This document shows positions 44,521-53,454 of a DNA stretch of 60,065 nucleotides, in pieces. Every line of letters begins with the position of its first letter. Within the stretch, counting starts at the first letter, position 1. The notes beneath the pieces are model-generated. The model did not search any database. It was not told the DNA's origin and was given only the letters and a program-made list of their open reading frames with translations. Origin of the DNA: Formivibrio sp. (lineage in GTDB: Bacteria; Pseudomonadota; Gammaproteobacteria; Burkholderiales; Chitinibacteraceae); assembly GCA_031291275.1 (NCBI GenBank), contig JARLJJ010000040.1:1-60065 (forward strand), in the 5' to 3' direction. The translations under genes were made by a program, and so were the position numbers.

Positions 44521-45546
44521 ATGCGGACTGAAATATTTATTGATCCTTCGTATCGAGTTTTTGATTCTAATGGTTTGTTTGATTTGGATAATCCCATTTT
44601 AAACCGAGATGGGCAATTGTTGCCATATGATCGATTTCGTAAATGTATGGCGAATAAAGATGTAGGTGTGTCTACTGCGGATTATTTATTTAAGCATGCA
44701 TATAAAGATATGCAATATAATAAATATTATTCTCTAGGCATACTTGAGAATTTTGAACGTATCTTGCATGAAAGCCGCGCTCGACTTTCTGCATTTGTGA
44801 TTATGGAGCCGCCAGTGGTTGCACCGGCGCTTTACGAGGCATTGCCGAGATTAACAGAAGTTTTTGAAAAAGTATTCGTGTATAACATTCGTGGAGATGG
44901 ATATTCTCTCGACGGTGTTAATACAAGTAAGTTACATAAATTTTACTATCCAATTCCTCATGCTGATGTGTTGAGTCAATACTGGGAAAATGCGCAAAGA
45001 ACAAAGCGTTTGGTTGTTATTAATGGAAGCCACAATGCACACGGCAGGAGTTGCGAACAGTATAGCATTCGAATTAAGGCAATGGCTGAATTGTCAAAGA
45101 TTGGGATTGTGGATTTGTACGGTATGGGATGGGATAAATGGTGGTCCCGTAATGCTATGTGGTTACCTTATTGGCTTAATTATCGCGCGTTAATGTCAAT
45201 CTACAAAGGGAAGTGTGCTTCCAAATTTGACGTGTTGCAAAGATATGATTTTTGTTTGTGTTTTGAGAATATGAAAATGGATGGGTATATAACAGAAAAA
45301 TTATTTGATTGTTTGTATGCAGGCACAATTCCATTGTATATGGGTGCACCTGATGTGTTGGAATATATTCCTGCGGATGTTTTTGTTGATTGCAGAAAAT
45401 ATTCGACATGGATTGAAATGTGGGAAGATGTATCAAGCATGTCTGCGGAAAAAATTCATAGGATGAGAATAGCAGGGCGTAATTTTTTGCAAAATAATCT
45501 AGCTAAGAAATTTTACAATTCAATGAATGATATTTGCGAGGGGTGA
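44521..45546 (+). CDS. GT10-family (alpha-1,3-fucosyltransferase-like) glycosyltransferase
   Basis: 341 aa from ATG 44521 (GGTGGAG upstream). The GT10 donor-binding block is clear: YDFCLCFENMKMDGYITEKL followed by FDCLYAGTIPLYMGAPDV, FVDCRKY. GT10 enzymes use GDP-L-fucose. Here the GDP-sugar made by gmd/ColC/ColD is more likely colitose, i.e. 3-deoxy-L-fucose, so this is the candidate colitosyl- or fucosyltransferase. Strongly AT-rich. Confidence 0.9.
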   Translation: MRTEIFIDPSYRVFDSNGLFDLDNPILNRDGQLLPYDRFRKCMANKDVGVSTADYLFKHAYKDMQYNKYYSLGILENFERILHESRARLSAFVIMEPPVVAPALYEALPRLTEVFEKVFVYNIRGDGYSLDGVNTSKLHKFYYPIPHADVLSQYWENAQRTKRLVVINGSHNAHGRSCEQYSIRIKAMAELSKIGIVDLYGMGWDKWWSRNAMWLPYWLNYRALMSIYKGKCASKFDVLQRYDFCLCFENMKMDGYITEKLFDCLYAGTIPLYMGAPDVLEYIPADVFVDCRKYSTWIEMWEDVSSMSAEKIHRMRIAGRNFLQNNLAKKFYNSMNDICEG

Positions 45547-45548
45547 GA

Positions 45549-46604
45549 TTGACCACATTTAATATTAATGGCCTTAATGTAGGCGAATTTCCACGCGTTT
45601 GTATTTGCATTCCAACCTATAATGCTGCGGCGACAATCCGAGAAACTTTAGTATCTATTCTTTCTCAGACGTATTCGAATATTTCTATAATTATTTCTGA
45701 TAATGCATCTACTGATGAAACATTAAAAATTGTAGAGTTGATAGCGGATCCGCGAGTCGTTATTCATCGAAATTCAAAAAACATTGGTGGTGAGAGAAAT
45801 TTCACCCGTTGCATAGAGTTGGCGGATGGGGAATATACTGCGATATTTCACGCTGATGATGTATACGAATCTGATATGGTGGAAAAGCAAGTTAATTTTT
45901 TGGAGAAACATACAGAGATTGGTGCTGTGTTAACTGCTGCGACAAGAATTAATGCTACCGGGAAACCTTTTGGAGTTATCGGGCGTTTTACCGACGAAGT
46001 GCATGAGGCCAGTGTTTTAAATTTCAAAGAACTTGTTAAGGCTATTCTAAGGCGTTCGAATTTTTTGATTTGCCCCAGTGCAATGGTTCGTACGCATATT
46101 TACAAGGCGGAAATTTTTAGTTGGCGTGGGGACCTATTTTGTTCTAGTGCCGATTTGGATGTCTGGCTAAGGATTGCAAGCAAACATTCAATAGCTATTT
46201 TAAATGAAGCGCTCATGCGCTATCGTGTAGCCGATGCTCAGTTTTCTAGCGCCGTGCGTTTGAGAACCGAGCGTCCGGATATTTTCCTTGTTTTGGAATA
46301 TTATCTTTCACAAGATTTTGTGAAGGAGGGTCTTACAAAATTAGATTGGCTTAATTACCGAGGTTTGGAAATTAATGATTACACATGGCGTGCAATTAAT
46401 TTATTCTGTGCTGGACAAGTGGTCGATGCGAAATTAATACTGCGCCGTGTATTTAATATGGCCTTAATACCTGCTGCCCTTTTCTCACGCCGTGGCCGGT
46501 TGTCATTTTGTGTATCTTGCGTGCTATTTTTTTTAATTGTATTTAAGATTAACAGGTTGGGAAAAATTGTAATTGAAAAATTAAGAAATACGAGTGGAAG
46601 GTGA
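45549..46604 (+). CDS. GT2-family glycosyltransferase
   Basis: 351 aa; TTG at 45549 after GAGGGG is preferred to a TTG inside the GT10 gene. GT-A domain: VCICIPTYNAAATIRETLVSILSQTYSNISIIISDNASTDET, then YTAIFHADDVYESDMVEKQV with the metal-binding DD. A C-terminal hydrophobic stretch (LSFCVSCVLFFLIVFKI) may anchor it to the membrane. Donor and acceptor unknown. Confidence 0.92.
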   Translation: MTTFNINGLNVGEFPRVCICIPTYNAAATIRETLVSILSQTYSNISIIISDNASTDETLKIVELIADPRVVIHRNSKNIGGERNFTRCIELADGEYTAIFHADDVYESDMVEKQVNFLEKHTEIGAVLTAATRINATGKPFGVIGRFTDEVHEASVLNFKELVKAILRRSNFLICPSAMVRTHIYKAEIFSWRGDLFCSSADLDVWLRIASKHSIAILNEALMRYRVADAQFSSAVRLRTERPDIFLVLEYYLSQDFVKEGLTKLDWLNYRGLEINDYTWRAINLFCAGQVVDAKLILRRVFNMALIPAALFSRRGRLSFCVSCVLFFLIVFKINRLGKIVIEKLRNTSGR

Positions 46605-46749
46605 TTGGGCTTGTTGTGATGTATGATGTTTTCATGGTAATTCGTGTGTGTTGTAATTTATATTGTAGTGTGAAGATTAAGTTTCTTTATTATTGTAATT
46701 TATTAGAATGTGATTCTAGTGAGTATTGCTGCATAAAATTGGGATGTGA

Positions 46750-47919
46750 ATGGTTAAGTTAATTATATTTTGGGCGGTTTTGGTCATGTCTTCGCCTTTC
46801 ATTGTAATGATAGGTGCTGATCAATTCCAGCAGTCTGGATGGCTTGCTATTGGAAATTATAATTTCGATGTTTATGATGGCTTATACAGAAGCCTTATTT
46901 TCTTTTTGATTTCCCTTCCTGTTATATTGGCGGCGTATCTTGGTAGGCCTGAATTGGAAAGTGGGAATAATTTAAAAATTAACATTGGCTTAAAAGTTGG
47001 GCGGCGTGAGATTGTAGGAATGATTATTTTTTGCCTTTTAGCTTTTTATTTTAATCTCGGCATTACAGGTGTTGAAACGAAAACGGGTGTATTTAGGTTG
47101 TCTGGGATTGCTCTTTATGTTAGAAGTTATTTGTTCCTTTTTTTTATTGCGGTGTATGTATTTTCATCAAAAAAACCCTCATATTTTTATGTAATTATTT
47201 ATTCATTTGTTGCTGGGTTGACAGGAGGATCACGCTTTGCTGGTGTGTCACCACTTGTACTGTTAATGATGAGAAATCTTATTGATAATAATTGGAAATT
47301 ATTCAATTGGCGTAGTTTTTTAGTGCTTTCATCGCTATTTTTTGTGTTTTCAGCTGTTACTGCGTCGCGCATTATATTGCTGGACGATAATTATTCATTT
47401 TCTAATATGCATGACGTGTTTAATTCAATTAATTACGATGATATTGAGTTTATGTTTCAAGGATTTTCTCAGTTATTTTTGAGGATTGGGATTGGTAGGG
47501 ATGTTATTCTTTCGCATGAAGTTGCTTCTTCTTCTGTCTGTACTGATTTGTATGGTCTATTTTTTATCTCCGGGTCGTGTCCTAATCCGCCCTTGGATTT
47601 TTATGGGTTGAGTCTTGATAGTGATCGGTTTTATTTGGCGCCGCCAATGTTGAGTAGTCTGTTTGTTGTGTCGAATAATTTTTTTGTACAATTATGTGTT
47701 TCATTTGTTTACTCAATAGTTGTTTTTTTTATGTGTTATTCAACACGGCTTCTGAAAATAATCCCTTCTGGATCTGTATTCGTACAACCTGCATTTTTCT
47801 TGGTGGTGGTTTTTGTAACAATTGGTCCAATTTATTATGCTTGGATTTTAACTGTGGCGATAGGGCTGTCTTGGATTGTATTTTATATAATATTCAAAGC
47901 ATTGATATCTAGTGGATGA
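46750..47919 (+). CDS. wzy: Candidate O-antigen/polysaccharide polymerase Wzy
   Basis: 389 aa with about ten hydrophobic segments and a large non-membrane loop near residues 205-300. It shows no motif beyond topology, as usual for Wzy. Extremely AT-rich codon use, and set between glycosyltransferases in a locus that has wzx but no other polymerase. The call therefore rests on topology, position and elimination. Confidence 0.75.
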   Translation: MVKLIIFWAVLVMSSPFIVMIGADQFQQSGWLAIGNYNFDVYDGLYRSLIFFLISLPVILAAYLGRPELESGNNLKINIGLKVGRREIVGMIIFCLLAFYFNLGITGVETKTGVFRLSGIALYVRSYLFLFFIAVYVFSSKKPSYFYVIIYSFVAGLTGGSRFAGVSPLVLLMMRNLIDNNWKLFNWRSFLVLSSLFFVFSAVTASRIILLDDNYSFSNMHDVFNSINYDDIEFMFQGFSQLFLRIGIGRDVILSHEVASSSVCTDLYGLFFISGSCPNPPLDFYGLSLDSDRFYLAPPMLSSLFVVSNNFFVQLCVSFVYSIVVFFMCYSTRLLKIIPSGSVFVQPAFFLVVVFVTIGPIYYAWILTVAIGLSWIVFYIIFKALISSG

Positions 47920-48156
47920 ATTGCTGCGATAATTGTTTGTTTTAAGTGTATATTGTGTTTTCTGGTTTTCACCAATTATTTCTACTTGTTAGGTTTTTTA
48001 CTGTTGGTAGTAAATTGTTTCGTGATAATTTTATATTTATATTTTATCCAATCTGTTCCTATTCTTCGTTGGGTTGTACGTTAGGGTTACTTGTTTTAAT
48101 CGATTGTTCAAGGAAGTTATTCTGTGTGCCAAAATTATTTTTAAAAGGTCGAAGAT
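47920..48156. other. AT-rich gap between wzy and a GT4 gene
   Basis: An 84-codon hydrophobic frame (47946-48200) overlaps the following gene and has no ribosome binding site, so it is not called. No other feature apart from the AAGGTCGAAGAT ribosome binding site before 48157. Confidence 0.4.
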
Positions 48157-49221
48157 ATGGGCCTAAATGTTTTAACAAGGTTATTTGTGCATGCCACTAA
48201 TGTCCATTCTGGCGGTGGGTTATCGTTGTTGCGCCCCCTGCTTATGGCTATTCCTGCCGATATTGAAACGACAGCGTTACTTGATATTCGGATGACGCAT
48301 ATAGGAATGCTCACTAAAAAATTGTCAATCAGATATGTTTTTGCGACGATCTTGCAACGCGTAAGTGCGGAATGGTGGTTGGCAAAACATACTAAACAAA
48401 ATGACATTATTTTATGTTTTGGAAATCTGCCACCATTGTTTAAATTACAAGGCCATATCGTAGTGTTTGTGCAAAACCGTTATTTAATCGATAACGTTAG
48501 CTTGGCAGGCTTTCCATTAAAGATAAGGATAAGACTTGAAGTTGAACGTCTTTGGTTTTCTGCCAGAATTAAGAATATCCATGAATTTGTTGTACAAACG
48601 CCAACAATGAAACGTCTGTTGGATGTTCGGACGAAAGGTAAAATTCCTGTGCGCGTATTGCCTTTCATGATGGATCCTGAAGGTTATGCGCGAAAAATAC
48701 AGCCGCCGGAAATTAAAATGAAGGAAAAATTTAATTTTTTATATGTGGCATCTGGTGAGCCGCACAAAAACCATCGGAAATTGATCGCGGCTTGGTGTTT
48801 GCTAGCAAATGAAGGAATTTTCCCTTTATTGAAATTAACGCTTGAGAAGAGATATTTTCCAGAGCTGTGTTCCTGGTTGGAACATAATATAGGGCAGTAT
48901 CGATTAAATGTAGAGAATGTAGGGAGTATTCCACATGCGGAAGTGAACCAACTTTATAGCCAAGCTGGTGCATTGATTTATCCATCAGTTTTTGAATCAT
49001 TTGGACTGCCACTCATTGAGGCAAGGCAAGCGGGCCTACCTGTGCTAGCATCCGAATTGGATTATGTGCGTGATGTATTAGATCCTGAACAGTCATTTGA
49101 TCCCGAATCAGCAGTTTCCATAGCCAGGGCCGTGAAAAGGTTTCTTGGGATGGATGAGCAGGAATTGCCATTGCTGGATGCCGGTGGATTCGTGAATGCT
49201 ATATTAGATAAAGCGAACTAG
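48157..49221 (+). CDS. GT4-family glycosyltransferase
   Basis: 354 aa. N-terminal HATNVHSGGGLSLLRPLL, and the C-terminal GT4 donor site: FLYVASGEPHKNHRKLIAAW, NVENVGSIPHAEVNQLYSQAGALIYPSVFESFGLPLIEARQAGLPV (the ESFGLPLIEA EX7E motif). Retaining GT-B enzyme; donor not identifiable. Confidence 0.92.
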   Translation: MGLNVLTRLFVHATNVHSGGGLSLLRPLLMAIPADIETTALLDIRMTHIGMLTKKLSIRYVFATILQRVSAEWWLAKHTKQNDIILCFGNLPPLFKLQGHIVVFVQNRYLIDNVSLAGFPLKIRIRLEVERLWFSARIKNIHEFVVQTPTMKRLLDVRTKGKIPVRVLPFMMDPEGYARKIQPPEIKMKEKFNFLYVASGEPHKNHRKLIAAWCLLANEGIFPLLKLTLEKRYFPELCSWLEHNIGQYRLNVENVGSIPHAEVNQLYSQAGALIYPSVFESFGLPLIEARQAGLPVLASELDYVRDVLDPEQSFDPESAVSIARAVKRFLGMDEQELPLLDAGGFVNAILDKAN

Positions 49222-49222
49222 A

Positions 49223-50455
49223 ATGCGCGTTCTTGTTGTTAGCCAATATTTTTGGCCGGAAAATTTTCGCATTAATGCGATAGTAGAAAGTATGGTGAAC
49301 CGAGGAATAGTGGTCGAAGTATTGACTGGTAAACCTAATTATCCAGAGGGGGCTGTCTTCTCTGGGTATCGTATTTGGGGTTGTCAGCATGAACTTTGGA
49401 ATGGAGCTGAAATATATCGTACCCCTTTATTTCCACGTGGCAAAAATAGTCGTTTTGGGTTGGTCATTAATTATATTTCATTTGTTTTATTTGGGGCGAT
49501 CTGTGGTTCATGGTTGGTTAGAAATCGTCGCTATGATGTTGTTTTTGTGTATGGACTTTCACCAATTTTATTGGCGATTCCCGCACTTTTTATTGGATGG
49601 TTGAAACGTAAAAAGGTTGTTGTCTGGATTCAGGATCTTTGGCCGGAAAGTCTGAGTGCAACGGGGTATGTTCGCAATCATTCTATTCTTTGTGCGGTGC
49701 GCCAAGTAGTTCGTTTTATCTACCGGCGTGCTGCATTACTTTTGGTTCAATCACCAGCGTTTGTTGCGCCTGTTCGTATGCTGGCTGCGGATACACCAAT
49801 TGCGTACTACCCCAATTCTGTTGATGACACGTTTGCCGAGCCAGTCTCTGGGGAAGTTCCACATCTTCCTGGGCTAGGTGAGGGGTTCTCAGTGATGTTT
49901 GCTGGTAACATCGGCGCAGCCCAAGCTATGGATGTGATCGTGGATGCGGCATCGATCTTGAAAGAGCAGGCTGATATTCATTTCGTTGTTTTGGGGGATG
50001 GAAGTTGCCGCGAGGAAATGCTAAGGGAAGTGCAACAACGAGAATTGACCAATGTCCATTTACCAGGACGCTTCCCGGTGGAGACCATGCCCGGTTTTAT
50101 GCACCAAGCTTCAGCATTGCTGGTTACTCTTGCAGATCAACCAATCTTTACGCTGACTGTGCCTAACAAAGTGCAGGCGTATATGGCAGCCGGAAGACCA
50201 ATTATTGCTTGTTTGAATGGTGAAGGCGCACGTCTAGTTTCAGAGGCCGGGGCTGGCTTGGCTTCGCCGGCTGAAGATGCTCAGGCTTTGGCGGATACGA
50301 TTTTAAGACTATATAGGCTATCACCCGTTGAGCGTGAAATGATGGGAAAAAACGGCCGCCAGTATTATCAAGAGCATTTCAACCATGACCATTTGGTCGA
50401 CCAATTGATTGAACATCTGCGGGATGTCTCGCAGAGCAGAAAGGGTTTCCTGTGA
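49223..50455 (+). CDS. wbuB: WbuB-like GT4 glycosyltransferase
   Basis: 410 aa. N-terminus VVSQYFWPENFRINAIVESM, VLTGKPNYPEGAVFSGYR and WIQDLWPESLSATG are typical of WbuB, the transferase linked to L-FucNAc or L-QuiNAc in O-antigen clusters. C-terminal GT4 site FMHQASALLVTLADQPIFTLTVPNKVQAYMAAGRPI. It directly precedes and overlaps the three-gene amino-sugar set, supporting that donor. Confidence 0.88.
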   Translation: MRVLVVSQYFWPENFRINAIVESMVNRGIVVEVLTGKPNYPEGAVFSGYRIWGCQHELWNGAEIYRTPLFPRGKNSRFGLVINYISFVLFGAICGSWLVRNRRYDVVFVYGLSPILLAIPALFIGWLKRKKVVVWIQDLWPESLSATGYVRNHSILCAVRQVVRFIYRRAALLLVQSPAFVAPVRMLAADTPIAYYPNSVDDTFAEPVSGEVPHLPGLGEGFSVMFAGNIGAAQAMDVIVDAASILKEQADIHFVVLGDGSCREEMLREVQQRELTNVHLPGRFPVETMPGFMHQASALLVTLADQPIFTLTVPNKVQAYMAAGRPIIACLNGEGARLVSEAGAGLASPAEDAQALADTILRLYRLSPVEREMMGKNGRQYYQEHFNHDHLVDQLIEHLRDVSQSRKGFL

Positions 50456-51306
50456 AAGTATTAGTGATCGGTGCAAGTGGCATGATTGGTAGTACTGTGC
50501 TGCGTGTCTTGAGCGAGAAAAAAGACTGGAATGTCTTCGGAAGTGTTCGCGATATTGGTGTGAAACGGTTTTTCTCATCATCTATTGGTGAGCATCTAAT
50601 CTCAAATATTGATGTTGAACATCATGATTCTCTAGTGAAGGTGATGGACAGAATTCGACCGGATGTGGTTGTAAATTGTGCTGGATTAACCAAGCACAAG
50701 CCGGAAGCGGATGATCCGCTGGCTTCTATTCCAATCAATAGCTTGATGCCTCATCGGTTGGCAGGGGTGTGCAAGCTGGTAGGCGCTCGTCTGATACATG
50801 TCAGTACGGATTGTGTTTTTTCCGGTGAAAGAGGTAGGTATCTCGAGAGTGATTTCGCCGATGCTCGAGATGTATATGGGAAATCAAAGGTATTCGGTGA
50901 AGTGAGCTACTCACACGCCATTACATTGCGCACCTCGACTATTGGTCACGAATTACAAAGCAAATATGGGTTGCTTGATTGGTTTCTATCACAAGAGGGG
51001 CGATGTAACGGGTATACCCGAGCTATTTTTTCTGGATTGCCCACAGTGGTTTTTGCTCAAGTTGTACGTGATGTGGTGATACCACACTCAGAACTATCAG
51101 GCTTATATCATGTTGCGGCGAGTCCGATTGCAAAATTTGATCTTTTGAAGTTGATTGCTGATGAGTATGGAAAGACTATCGACATCACCGCAGATGACAA
51201 ACTTATGATTGATCGTTCGCTCAATGCAGATCGTTTTCGATTGGCAACAGGGTATGTTGCCCCTGCATGGCCTGAGTTGATAAAAATGATGCATGCATAT
51301 AAATAA
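50452..51306 (+). CDS. RmlD-like SDR reductase (probable UDP-L-QuiNAc/FucNAc pathway)
   Basis: 284 aa, GTG start overlapping the wbuB stop (GTGA). RmlD-like: VLVIGASGMIGSTVLRVL, NCAGLTKHKPEADDPLASIPINSLMPHRLA, HVSTDCVFSGERG, DVYGKSKVFGEV (YxxxK). At ~285 aa it is RmlD-sized, like WbvR/QnlB of the L-QuiNAc route, and shorter than the ~370-aa FnlB/WbjC of the L-FucNAc route. It probably reduces the C4 keto group. Confidence 0.85.
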   Translation: MKVLVIGASGMIGSTVLRVLSEKKDWNVFGSVRDIGVKRFFSSSIGEHLISNIDVEHHDSLVKVMDRIRPDVVVNCAGLTKHKPEADDPLASIPINSLMPHRLAGVCKLVGARLIHVSTDCVFSGERGRYLESDFADARDVYGKSKVFGEVSYSHAITLRTSTIGHELQSKYGLLDWFLSQEGRCNGYTRAIFSGLPTVVFAQVVRDVVIPHSELSGLYHVAASPIAKFDLLKLIADEYGKTIDITADDKLMIDRSLNADRFRLATGYVAPAWPELIKMMHAYK

Positions 51307-51320
51307 ACTTGGATTGGAAA

Positions 51321-52331
51321 ATGTTCAAAGGAAAAATTTTAATGATTACCGGCGGTACGGGCTCTTTCGGGAATACCGTGCTAAAGCGATTCCTTTCGAC
51401 GGATGTCCGCGAAATTCGCATTTTTAGCCGGGACGAGAAGAAGCAGGAAGAAATGCGTATTTCGCTTAACAATCCGAAATTAAAATTTTATATCGGGGAT
51501 GTTCGCGATTACGACAGTATCTATCAAGCCATGAAAGATGTTGATTATGTGTTTCATGCGGCTGCATTGAAGCAAGTTCCCTCATGCGAGTTCTACCCTC
51601 TGGAAGCGGTACGTACAAATGTGTTGGGGTCAGAAAATGTAATGAAAGCAGCCATTGCACGATGTGTGTCGCGCGTGGTGATGTTGAGCACGGACAAGGC
51701 GGTTTACCCCATCAATGCAATGGGCATTTCGAAAGCGATGATGGAAAAATTCATGGTTGCAAAAGCTCGTATGCAACGCGAAGGTGAAACAGTGTTGTGC
51801 GCGACGCGCTATGGCAATGTCATGGCCTCTCGGGGATCGGTCATTCCATTATTTGTTTCACAAATAAAAGATGGTAAGCCACTGACTGTTACTGATCCTA
51901 ATATGACGCGTTTTTTGATGTCGCTGGAAGATTCTGTGGACTTAGTGTTGTACGCATTTTCCCATGGCAAGCAAGGCGACATCTTCGTGCAGAAGGCCCC
52001 GGCTTCAACGGTTGCAGACCTTGCTCAGGCATTGAATGAACTCTTCAAAAAGGATAATCCTGTTCATGTTATTGGCACCCGTCATGGGGAGAAATTATAT
52101 GAATCATTGATTTCGCGCGAGGAAATGGCAAAAGCGCAAGATTTGGGGGGCTATTACCGTATTCCTGCGGATAACAGGGATCTCAATTACGCGCAATATT
52201 TTAGCGAGGGCGAAGAAAGCATATCGCATCAGGAAGATTATACCTCACACAATACTGAGCGCTTAGGCGTCGAGCAAGTCAAAGCGCTGTTGTTGAAGCT
52301 GGATTTCATCAAGGAAGAACTAAATGCTTAA
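51321..52331 (+). CDS. UDP-GlcNAc 4,6-dehydratase/epimerase (FnlA/WbjB/QnlA-like)
   Basis: 336 aa from ATG 51321. Motifs MITGGTGSFGNTVLKRFL, VFHAAALKQVPSCEFYPLEAVRTN, LSTDKAVYPINAMGISKAMMEKFM (catalytic Lys), RYGNVMASRGSVIPLF. Family members dehydrate UDP-GlcNAc at C4/C6 and epimerise C5 (and C3). First enzyme of UDP-L-FucNAc or UDP-L-QuiNAc synthesis. Confidence 0.92.
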   Translation: MFKGKILMITGGTGSFGNTVLKRFLSTDVREIRIFSRDEKKQEEMRISLNNPKLKFYIGDVRDYDSIYQAMKDVDYVFHAAALKQVPSCEFYPLEAVRTNVLGSENVMKAAIARCVSRVVMLSTDKAVYPINAMGISKAMMEKFMVAKARMQREGETVLCATRYGNVMASRGSVIPLFVSQIKDGKPLTVTDPNMTRFLMSLEDSVDLVLYAFSHGKQGDIFVQKAPASTVADLAQALNELFKKDNPVHVIGTRHGEKLYESLISREEMAKAQDLGGYYRIPADNRDLNYAQYFSEGEESISHQEDYTSHNTERLGVEQVKALLLKLDFIKEELNA

Positions 52332-53454
52332 AGTTATGACCATAGTTGGGACGCGGCCAGAATTGATAAAAATGAGCCGGGTGATTGCTGAATTTGATCA
52401 ACACACTCAGCATATTCTGGTGCATACCGGACAGAATTATGATTATGAGTTGAATCAGTTATTTTTTGATGATTTGGGAATCCGTAAACCTGATTATTTT
52501 CTTGAGGCTGTAGGTGATAATGCTGCCCAGACTATCGCTCGCGTGATCGAAAAATCTGATGCGGTTATGGAAAAAGAAGCGCCTGATGCTGTCATGCTGT
52601 ATGGGGATACCAACTCTTGTTTGGCTGTAATTGCTGCGAAGCGTCGCAAGATTCCAGTATTCCATATGGAGGCGGGTAATCGATGCTTTGATCAGCGCGT
52701 ACCAGAAGAGTTGAATCGTAAAGTTCTTGACCATTTAAGTGACATCAACCTGGTGCTGACAGAGCATGCCCGGCGTTATCTGATTGCAGAAGGAATTCCT
52801 CCCGAAACAATCATTAAAACTGGTTCGCATATGCGTGAAGTTCTAGACCATTACATGCCGAAAATTCAGGAATCGGATGTACTGCGGCGCATGGGACTAA
52901 CCGCAAATGAGTTTTTCATTGTGAGCGCTCACAGAGAGGAGAATGTCGATACGCCACAAAACTTACTTGATATGGTCGATACACTCAATGCACTCGCTGA
53001 AACTTATGACTACCCGGTTATCGTATCCACTCATCCTCGCACCAGGAAACGCCTGGATGAATTAGAGTTGGGTCAGCTTAATTCACATATCCAATTTCTT
53101 AAACCGTTTGGATTTTGCGATTATATTAAGCTGCAATTAGAAGCGCTGTGTGTCGTATCGGACAGTGGCACTATCACTGAAGAGGCTTCATTGCTCAATC
53201 TTCCTGCGATCACCATTCGCAACGCTCATGAGCGCCCAGAAGGTATGGATGTCGGTACCCTCATCATGAGTGGGTTGAAGAAAGAGCGAGTACTGGATGC
53301 TGTACGTGTAATTATTGCGCAATATGATAGAAATAAACGCGTGATGCAGCCGGTGCTGGATTATGAGGCTAGCTCAGTATCGAAGCAATTGCTTCGGATT
53401 GTGTTGAGTTATGTTGATTATGTGAATCGTACTGTTTGGTCTAAGTCAATTTGA
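52324..53454 (+). CDS. Non-hydrolysing UDP-HexNAc 2-epimerase (FnlC/WbjD/QnlC-like)
   Basis: 376 aa, overlapping fnlA. WecB fold: VGTRPELIKMSRVIAEFD, HTGQNYDYELNQLFFDDL, VMLYGDTNSCLAVIAAKRRKIPVFHMEAGNRC, SDSGTITEEASLLNLPAI, RNAHERPEGMD. The HTGQNYDYELN text is characteristic of the FnlC branch rather than WecB. Catalyses the C2 epimerisation that ends the UDP-L-amino-sugar pathway. Confidence 0.93.
   Translation: MLKVMTIVGTRPELIKMSRVIAEFDQHTQHILVHTGQNYDYELNQLFFDDLGIRKPDYFLEAVGDNAAQTIARVIEKSDAVMEKEAPDAVMLYGDTNSCLAVIAAKRRKIPVFHMEAGNRCFDQRVPEELNRKVLDHLSDINLVLTEHARRYLIAEGIPPETIIKTGSHMREVLDHYMPKIQESDVLRRMGLTANEFFIVSAHREENVDTPQNLLDMVDTLNALAETYDYPVIVSTHPRTRKRLDELELGQLNSHIQFLKPFGFCDYIKLQLEALCVVSDSGTITEEASLLNLPAITIRNAHERPEGMDVGTLIMSGLKKERVLDAVRVIIAQYDRNKRVMQPVLDYEASSVSKQLLRIVLSYVDYVNRTVWSKSI

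Noticed and set aside
47946-48200. Small membrane protein after wzy
   Set aside because: No ribosome binding site; it overlaps the next gene, and hydrophobic open frames are expected by chance in such AT-rich DNA.
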